Of a stretch of 10,785 nucleotides of DNA, positions 5,291 to 10,785 are shown in pieces. The first letter of the stretch is position 1. Each line of letters opens with the position of its first letter. Under the pieces are notes generated by a model. That model was not told the DNA's origin and did not search any database. It was given only the letters and a program-made list of their open reading frames with translations. Made by a program: the position numbers and the translations under genes. Source of the stretch: Methanobacteriota archaeon (lineage in GTDB: Archaea; Thermoplasmatota; Poseidoniia; Poseidoniales; Poseidoniaceae); the NCBI GenBank assembly GCA_002727515.1, contig PBXF01000018.1:7549-18333 (forward strand). The letters are read 5' to 3'.

Positions 5291-6988
5291 ATGGCGAGCG
5301 AAAAGCAGGTGGAAAAGAAAAAACAGCAGCCCAAGGTTAATCAACAAAAAAACAGAAAACAGAAATTCATGAATTTTGCGAATATAATATTAGTAATCAT
5401 ATGTTTAATTTTGAGCGGGTATAATTTTGACAGTATAGATAAATTAGACGGAAACAAGGAAATTGAAGCCACTAACTCTCTAATCGAATTTGGAACGCTT
5501 TATGGAACACATGGTTGCGAAGAGGGCGGATTTAGTATCCAATCCGGACTAGACAAAAATCACAATTCCATACTCGATCAGGAAGAAATTTCAGAAATAA
5601 AAAATGTCTGTCATGGAGAAGAAGGAAACCCAGGACCGATGGGCAATAGGGGATATTGGGGTTACAATGGCACAGATGGTACAAACGGCTCGACAGGACT
5701 GAATGGAACATCGTCATTTATTCAGTCAGAAACTGGAAAAATCGGCACGTGTGATAAAGCCGTAGTAATTGGAATGGGAAATGATTCAGAAACTGGAAAA
5801 ATAGAATCAGAAATCAAATTATGCATTGGTGAGATGTTTAGTGGCAGAATTACCGATATTGCCCTTTCTGCAGGTAACTCCTTTTCTACAGGTTGTTCTA
5901 ACGGAGCAATACTGAATGATTTGCTGATATTTTCTGCCCAATCGGGTGGAAATTGCATGTTATTCTCAGCAAAAGATGACACTATAACTCAAATTTCAAA
6001 CTCATCAAATATACTTCCAGGTTTGAATTTAGGTTTTACAGAATTTGACAACAAGATATGGTTTGATGCATATGATGGCCAAGAAACACAGTTATGGTCA
6101 ACGGATGGATTGACATTAACCAAGCGTTCTGATTTAGGTGTTGAAATCGCAGCATCAGACTCAATTGTCCATGATGAAGAACGTCTCATTATTATTCAAA
6201 ATCATGGAATGACAACATTTGGAGAAAGTTCATCATATCAAAGTGGGATCTTTACAAACATATCATTAGTAAATCAAAAATTAATCTACAACGCTAATTC
6301 AGGAATAGAAATAGATGGTGTAAACATAGGTGGAGAAATTCATTCCGAGGCTATATTTCTTGAGGGGAGATATTATTTCTTAGCAACAAGCGATTCTCAT
6401 GGCATAGAACTTCATAGCAGCAACGGCCTAGATTTACTCAGATTGTCACAAATTTCAGGTGCTATTTCCTCTAATGACATTATGCCTATCTCTAACTCAG
6501 ATTCTATTTTCTTTAGCGCAGGAGGACTTTATTCATACAATACAGAAAACGAAACAAGCTACCTCGTGAGTAATGATTTCCAAGTCGCTAACTCAGATGT
6601 AGTGGTGCTAAATGACAGAATTTGGTTTTCATGCCACTCTCCTATCTTTGGAATTGAATTGTGCAATGCTAATTCAGAAAACGTGACCATAATTGATGAT
6701 TTTGTTTCCGGTTTTGCCTCCTCTAATCCGAAAATGATGACCGTTTTAGATGGTGAAATTTTTGCAATACTTGATGATTCTCAAGGTGGAGGGGTTCTTT
6801 GCCACATAACTGAAAACCTTGTTGAAGAAGTATTTGACCATTCAACTGGTAATCTACAATCAGGGACTGATGGACAAATCTGGTTTGGGCCCAATTTGTT
6901 GTATTTTGTTGCAGATACAACAACACATGGCACCGAGCTATTTGGTTGGTCATACGGTAGCATTACTGAAGAATGGATACTAATCTAA
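5291..6988 (+). CDS. Membrane-anchored extracellular protein with collagen-like tract and propeller-like repeats
   Basis: A 565-residue protein, probably N-in/C-out. Residues 1-27 are strongly basic (KQVEKKKQQPK, KNRKQK), followed by one membrane helix (28-45, NFANIILVIICLILSGYN). Residues 75-109 form a Cys-bracketed module with a calcium-loop-like core (GLDKNHNSILDQEE) ending VCHG, similar to the DUF7151-type module found before collagen-like stretches. Residues 109-141 are eleven unbroken Gly-X-Y triplets. Cys154-Cys178 looks like a degenerate second Cys module. The rest (about 185-565) is a series of roughly 45-60-residue beta repeats with a loose IWFxAxxxxHGxELxxxxG pattern (KIWFDAYDGQETQLWSTDG, RIWFSCHSPIFGIELC, LLYFVADTTTHGTELFG), recalling ELWxxDGT-repeat propellers. 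The ATG at 5291 is chosen over a TTG at 5240 because it starts at the basic region. Binding or adhesion is plausible; function is unknown. Confidence 0.85.
   Translation: MASEKQVEKKKQQPKVNQQKNRKQKFMNFANIILVIICLILSGYNFDSIDKLDGNKEIEATNSLIEFGTLYGTHGCEEGGFSIQSGLDKNHNSILDQEEISEIKNVCHGEEGNPGPMGNRGYWGYNGTDGTNGSTGLNGTSSFIQSETGKIGTCDKAVVIGMGNDSETGKIESEIKLCIGEMFSGRITDIALSAGNSFSTGCSNGAILNDLLIFSAQSGGNCMLFSAKDDTITQISNSSNILPGLNLGFTEFDNKIWFDAYDGQETQLWSTDGLTLTKRSDLGVEIAASDSIVHDEERLIIIQNHGMTTFGESSSYQSGIFTNISLVNQKLIYNANSGIEIDGVNIGGEIHSEAIFLEGRYYFLATSDSHGIELHSSNGLDLLRLSQISGAISSNDIMPISNSDSIFFSAGGLYSYNTENETSYLVSNDFQVANSDVVVLNDRIWFSCHSPIFGIELCNANSENVTIIDDFVSGFASSNPKMMTVLDGEIFAILDDSQGGGVLCHITENLVEEVFDHSTGNLQSGTDGQIWFGPNLLYFVADTTTHGTELFGWSYGSITEEWILI
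5615..5713 (+). repeat. Collagen-like Gly-X-Y tract (11 triplets)
   Basis: Codons for residues 109-141 of the surface protein place glycine at every third position, from GEE GNP GPM GNR through GTD GTN GST GLN GTS, without interruption. Such tracts form triple helices in bacterial and viral collagen-like proteins. Eleven triplets is short, so trimerisation is possible but not certain. Confidence 0.8.
5726..5802 (+). repeat. Pair of 17-base direct repeats inside the surface-protein gene
   Basis: TCAGAAACTGGAAAAAT occurs at 5726-5742 and 5786-5802, exactly 60 bases apart and in the same frame, encoding SETGKI twice (residues 146-151 and 166-171). This looks like the trace of a recent local duplication just after the collagen-like tract. 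Confidence 0.75.
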
Positions 6989-8670
6989 GATCTCCAATCG
7001 TGTTTAGCGGCTAATGGTTGTCGCCAGCCTTGTCCAAATGCTCGACTAGAAACTCTCGGAGCAGGAGGCATTTGCCATCTTTTGTGTTCATTTCTAGAGA
7101 GTCTTGTTAGAACATCTCTTACCGTATCTTCATCATGTCCTCTTTCGGCGATTTCTGTTGCATCAAATCCTGATTCAATGTGCAATCTCAAAATTTCGTC
7201 TAATACCGGATATGGAGGTAGACTATCCTCATCCTTCTGGTCAGGTGCGAGTTCTGCGCTAGGTGGTTTAGTTAACGTAGATTCTGTAACTACACCCTTT
7301 CCCTTTCGCTTGTTGTATATCTTTGCTAGTTCGTAAACTTCCATTTTGTACAAATCGCCCAATGGTGCATAACCACCTGCCATATCTCCATAGAGCGTAC
7401 AATAACCTTGACCAAGCTCTGATTTATTTCCAGTTGCTATTGCCATTGCATTGTTTGAGTTTGCATAGGCCATTACAATCAACCCTCTCAGTCTCGCTTG
7501 TAGATTTTCAGCCGCTACAGGATTTCCAGAAAGCAATAATTCTGATAATTCATCATCTGTTGAATTGTGCAAATTTGAGATAGGCTGCATTACAAACTCG
7601 ATGCCCAAGGCCTCAGCAGTTGCTTTTGCGTCATCAATGCTATGCTGACTAGAATGCCTAGAAGGCATTGAAATTCCAATAACATTGGAGGGGCCTACTG
7701 CTTCGGCAGCAACACAGGCTGCCAAAGCAGAATCTATCCCTCCGGACAGACCAAGAACAATTTTTGATATGCCGCTTTTCCTACAATAATCAGAAAGCCC
7801 TATAGTGACTGCATCCAATAAATCATCATTGGATAATTCTAATGTTTCATTTGGAGAAATTATCTGTAAATCGCCATCTCCTATCCATGTCACCTTGTCA
7901 GGCCCTTCAAGATCTACAACCAGTATGCCTTCTTTCCAGGCAGGAGCTATTACAACATCTCCATTTGGCCAAGCAACAATCGAGCGGCCGTCAAACAATA
8001 AGTCATCATTTCCGCCAACCTGATTAGCAAGGAGGAATGGATGATTCAGGGATTTAGCAGCACTTCTGGCCACATCAATCCTGGTCTTCGCCTTATTTGC
8101 GTGGTATGGTGATGCAGAAAGGTTGACTGTTGCGTCAAGATTTACACCTTGCCTGCCCCATTCCATAATTTGTGAAATCGGGTCACTATTGTAATCGCTA
8201 GGAGTTTCACCTGAATGCTGCCAAGCATCTTCACAAATTGTGACGCCTATGTCCAAGCCTGCGATGGTTCTTGCAATCCCTGGTCTTTCATCAGAAGCAA
8301 AATATCTGGCTTCATCAAAGACATCATAGGTTGGAAGGAGTTGCTTTCTCGTAACCTCTCTAGGAACATCACCGCATCTTACCACGCCATTACCAGGTAA
8401 TGCTCTATTTGATTCTGAATCGAGTGGAGTACCGACAAGGACGGGGATTTTTGCTTTTAGATTGAGCGCTGTTTCTCTACATGTTCTCACAAAGTCTGTC
8501 TGAAGTAGTAAATCTCGAGGGGGATAACCAGATATCACTAACTCTGAAGTTACTGCAAGACTTGCACCGTTTTCATAAGAAATGTTAGCCATTTTTTCAA
8601 CAAGAGATTTATTGCCATTTATGTCGCCTACAAGAGGATTAACTTGTAGTAAGGCGATTTTAGCAGGCAT
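6985..8670 (-). CDS. nadE: Glutamine-dependent NAD+ synthetase
   Basis: A 561-residue two-domain enzyme for the last step of NAD+ synthesis: deamido-NAD+ plus ATP plus glutamine-derived ammonia to NAD+. The N-terminal nitrilase-type glutaminase (residues 1-about 270) has the full triad: Glu43 (SELVISGYPPRDLL), Lys109 (TRKQLLPTYDVFDE) and nucleophile Cys146 (GVTICEDAW). The C-terminal synthetase (about 280-561) has the PP-loop LGLSGGIDSALA (306-317), ENLQARLRG (388-396), ATGNKSELGQGYCTLYGDMAGG (residues 412-433, here in two halves: ATGNKSELGQG, then YCTLYGDMAGG) and KPPSAELAPDQKDED (468-482). All key residues are present. The ATG at 8670 has GGGGAG four bases upstream. It lies 51 bases after the surface-protein gene on the same strand and may share its transcript. 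Many archaea have only the shorter ammonia-dependent form, so this two-domain type may have a bacterial origin (inference). Confidence 0.96.
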   Translation of the reverse strand: MPAKIALLQVNPLVGDINGNKSLVEKMANISYENGASLAVTSELVISGYPPRDLLLQTDFVRTCRETALNLKAKIPVLVGTPLDSESNRALPGNGVVRCGDVPREVTRKQLLPTYDVFDEARYFASDERPGIARTIAGLDIGVTICEDAWQHSGETPSDYNSDPISQIMEWGRQGVNLDATVNLSASPYHANKAKTRIDVARSAAKSLNHPFLLANQVGGNDDLLFDGRSIVAWPNGDVVIAPAWKEGILVVDLEGPDKVTWIGDGDLQIISPNETLELSNDDLLDAVTIGLSDYCRKSGISKIVLGLSGGIDSALAACVAAEAVGPSNVIGISMPSRHSSQHSIDDAKATAEALGIEFVMQPISNLHNSTDDELSELLLSGNPVAAENLQARLRGLIVMAYANSNNAMAIATGNKSELGQGYCTLYGDMAGGYAPLGDLYKMEVYELAKIYNKRKGKGVVTESTLTKPPSAELAPDQKDEDSLPPYPVLDEILRLHIESGFDATEIAERGHDEDTVRDVLTRLSRNEHKRWQMPPAPRVSSRAFGQGWRQPLAAKHDWRS

Positions 8671-8674
8671 GGCT

Positions 8675-8680
8675 CTCCCC
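8675..8680 (-). promoter_or_regulatory. Shine-Dalgarno-like site for nadE
   Basis: The minus strand reads GGGGAG followed by AGCC and the ATG at 8670. It fixes the start and suggests a leadered or co-transcribed message, unlike the apparently leaderless 141-residue gene. Confidence 0.6.
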
Positions 8681-8721
8681 TAATCTTAGCGAATTGATAC
8701 TAGCATCTATGCTTTTGTATT

Positions 8722-10785
8722 TCAGATATCATCGAATTCATCTTCGTATTCATACTCGAATTCGTCCTCTAATTCGTTATGCTTAACTGTAGCAAATCGC
8801 ATCCAAGCCAAGATACTAATCAGTCCAATGAATAACATTACAATAGTGGTTCCAAGTATGTAGGGATTAGTTGCACCAATTGAATCCTCCAAGAACCCTT
8901 TTTCTTGTATAGGGTCAACATCAATGTATGGAGTGTGTTCTGTTTGGTTATCGATGGTAACAGTTATTCTCTGCATCCCGGGACTTGACGGTTTCCAATC
9001 AACAATGTATGTTGACACTGTTTCTGCATCTACGAAGAATCTCGTACTAGCAATCTCTTCAGAATTACCACTCAAATCAAACACTTCGACTTTCAAAGGT
9101 ACCTCTCCTGACTTTTTACCATCGTTTCTGATGTGGATTTGGACAACTACCGGCTCCTCCACTTCAATCGTAGCTTTGGACACATCTATGCCACTTCTTT
9201 CCAAAGAAAACTCCGGTTCATATTTTACTAATTTCCACACGTGTGCTGGGTTGTTTTCGCTATTCTGAACCTTGGAGAACTGGTTTCCAGCCTGATCTCT
9301 ACCTTCAAATCGCACTTTTAGCACGGTTTGTTCTTGCAATATATCACCTGATATTCCAGAAATGTCAACTAATCCTGTAAACTCAAGTCTCAAACCAGAA
9401 TTTTCATGTCCCTTTATTTGCATAGGAACAGATCCTGAATGAATTGGATTATTGTCTCCGATATATGTCACCCACCAGAACATCCGAACAGATTCTTCAT
9501 CGATTCCATAATTTTCTGAAACTACAACTGTGATATTGTGAGTTGCCGGTTCCAATATCGATTCCTCTCTCGGAGAATTGAATTCAACAACTGTTGGACC
9601 ATCTCCATCAACTAAAATCCACAGAACTGCTTCCGACTGACTTGTCGTATCAATGCCTTGTTCAGGCATACAATCAATACTGTAAGTCATAGGATGCAAA
9701 CCAGAGGAATGTGGGGCTGTTATGGATGCAGTGAAATTTCCATCCATTGAATTAGCATGAGTCTTTACTCCGTTTACTTTCACTTCAATCTGACAATCAA
9801 ACTGAGGTTTTTCATGAGTCTTTGTGAAATATAATTGCCCAGATAATTCCATTGATGAACTAGGATTAACTCTAGCACCATTTTCAGTTAGTGCACCGTT
9901 TTCAACCCAAAGTTCCAAATCATTTGGCATCATCATTTCAGCTGAAAATCTCCACCTATTTTGGGGATACAAAGCAGAATCCAAATTACCGGCTCTATCT
10001 ATAACCTCTACAAGTGGTTCTCTTCTTGTATCTCCCAAATCAGGCATTGACCACTGTGGAGTTATGTCCAGTTTCAACATCAAATCTTGATCAAACGGCT
10101 CTGCAGCGTTACCTGTTGCTCCAATTACTATACAGGAATTAACCACTATATGCATTGAATTACTGAAACAATCATTAATTGTAGAATCCCAAACAAGTTC
10201 CATATTATCTGAAGGAATATTACTAGCCAAAGCAATTCTAACTTCAGAGATGTCTGAAATTCCATTTACTTCTGAAAATGATACATTCAAGCCGTATGAT
10301 TGTCCTGGGTGAAGCCAAGTCCTTCGACCTCCATCCCATTCGAGCCCATCGTTATCTACGACTGGCACTCCATCATTTCGAATTTGATACATGAACAAAT
10401 GGTCATCAACATTTCCTGACCCTCCTCCAAGAAGTTGATGTCCAGACGGGTCAGTGCCGACAACATAACCTGCGACCTTTTCGCCTTGGAATGCTGGTGT
10501 ATCATCAATTACAGCAACATAAGTGCCAACTGATGCATCTAGATTTTCTGGGTTCGACATTAGACGCGGAACATATTCATCTTCGCTTGGCCATCCATTT
10601 TTATCATAATCGTTTGCCCATTCAGTCCACAACATCAAAGTTACATTTGTAGGAAGAACGGGTTGGTCGGTGATGTTGATTCTTATTTCACGGTTAGGTG
10701 ATGGATTTAGATGGTCGAAGAAACGTATGTTGGAATCTGTCACAATAGGTGCTAATGGGTCGACTTCAAACGTTCTATTCATAAC
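8722..10785 (-). CDS. Large surface protein with CARDB/Ig-like domains and C-terminal membrane anchor (N-terminus beyond right edge)
   Basis: The frame stays open to the window edge: a Val codon precedes the first visible ATG (10782), and no signal peptide follows that ATG, so the visible 687 codons are probably the C-terminal part of a larger exported protein. Numbering from that Met, the region before about 515 is a run of beta-rich segments with acidic calcium-like loops (ANDYDKNGWPSEDE at 56-69) and Ig-like wording (VEVIDRAGNLD; FEGRDQAGNQFSK). Residues about 525-620 fit a CARDB domain (VVVQIHIRNDGKKSGEVPLKVEVF and onward; here VQIHIRNDGKKSGEVPLK is the core). A single membrane helix follows (about 642-661, ILGTTIVMLFIGLISILAWM), then a 25-residue cytoplasmic tail ending in ELEDEFEYEYEDEFDDI. 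This fits an anchored S-layer-type or adhesion protein. The ligand is unknown. Confidence 0.82.
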   Translation of the reverse strand, partial: VMNRTFEVDPLAPIVTDSNIRFFDHLNPSPNREIRINITDQPVLPTNVTLMLWTEWANDYDKNGWPSEDEYVPRLMSNPENLDASVGTYVAVIDDTPAFQGEKVAGYVVGTDPSGHQLLGGGSGNVDDHLFMYQIRNDGVPVVDNDGLEWDGGRRTWLHPGQSYGLNVSFSEVNGISDISEVRIALASNIPSDNMELVWDSTINDCFSNSMHIVVNSCIVIGATGNAAEPFDQDLMLKLDITPQWSMPDLGDTRREPLVEVIDRAGNLDSALYPQNRWRFSAEMMMPNDLELWVENGALTENGARVNPSSSMELSGQLYFTKTHEKPQFDCQIEVKVNGVKTHANSMDGNFTASITAPHSSGLHPMTYSIDCMPEQGIDTTSQSEAVLWILVDGDGPTVVEFNSPREESILEPATHNITVVVSENYGIDEESVRMFWWVTYIGDNNPIHSGSVPMQIKGHENSGLRLEFTGLVDISGISGDILQEQTVLKVRFEGRDQAGNQFSKVQNSENNPAHVWKLVKYEPEFSLERSGIDVSKATIEVEEPVVVQIHIRNDGKKSGEVPLKVEVFDLSGNSEEIASTRFFVDAETVSTYIVDWKPSSPGMQRITVTIDNQTEHTPYIDVDPIQEKGFLEDSIGATNPYILGTTIVMLFIGLISILAWMRFATVKHNELEDEFEYEYEDEFDDI

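Noticed and set aside
8701..8716. Possible hairpin plus T-run (TAGCATCTATGCTTTT) as a terminator
   Set aside because: The stem is only five base pairs with a two-base loop, and the T-run follows on the plus strand, where no gene ends. It is probably chance.
8924..9268. 114-codon plus-strand open frame inside the large surface-protein gene
   Set aside because: It lies antisense to a well-supported gene, lacks family-like features and has no start signal. It is a shadow frame.
1..10785. Search for CRISPR arrays, tRNA/rRNA genes, insertion sequences, toxin-antitoxin or other defence systems
   Set aside because: No regularly spaced repeats, no cloverleaf-like or conserved rRNA segments, and no transposase, nuclease or toxin-like frames were seen.

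Overview
The window most resembles a chromosomal segment of a marine archaeon, probably a Marine Group II / Poseidoniales-like euryarchaeote. This is inferred from the gene set. It has a fused aconitase-X protein of the kind that serves as phosphomevalonate dehydratase in the archaeal mevalonate pathway. It has large surface proteins with CARDB/Ig-like domains and a C-terminal membrane anchor. One gene has a TATA-like box exactly 26 bases before its ATG, as in archaeal leaderless transcription. No rRNA or other decisive taxonomic marker is present, and a bacterium with AcnX is not excluded. Coding density is very high. I see no tRNA, rRNA, CRISPR array, insertion sequence or gene-free stretch over 300 bases; the longest gap is about 167 bases.

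Layout, left to right. (1) Bases 1-714, minus strand: a 141-residue helical protein of unknown function is followed, with an 8-base overlap, by a secreted protein cut off by the left edge. (2) Bases 715-881: a divergent promoter region with a TATA-like box and a 10-base word repeated at a 21-base pitch. (3) Bases 882-2593, plus strand: three genes joined by 8-base overlaps, namely a BCP-type peroxiredoxin, a left-handed beta-helix acetyltransferase of the WbpD/WlbB sort, and a flavin-reductase-like protein with an extra helical N-terminus. (4) Bases 2581-5214, minus strand: single-chain aconitase X, then immediately (TGA|ATG, no gap) an NAD-dependent sugar-nucleotide epimerase/dehydratase. This pair runs tail to tail into group 3, with stops overlapping by 13 bases. 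(5) Bases 5291-6988, plus strand: a membrane-anchored extracellular protein with a calcium-loop-like Cys module, a short perfect collagen-like tract and a propeller-like repeat region. (6) Bases 6985-10785, minus strand: a large surface protein (N-terminus beyond the right edge), then glutamine-dependent NAD+ synthetase, which meets group 5 tail to tail with a 4-base overlap.

Functional themes: central metabolism (isoprenoid precursor synthesis, NAD synthesis), redox/oxidative stress (peroxiredoxin, flavin reductase-like), sugar-nucleotide or glycan modification (epimerase, acetyltransferase) and the cell surface (three exported or membrane proteins). The sugar genes may serve surface glycosylation, but nothing in the sequence proves that link. 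The most unusual items are the one-chain AcnX linked to an epimerase, the collagen/propeller surface protein, the helical extension on the flavin reductase, and the two-copy operator-like repeat in the divergent promoter.
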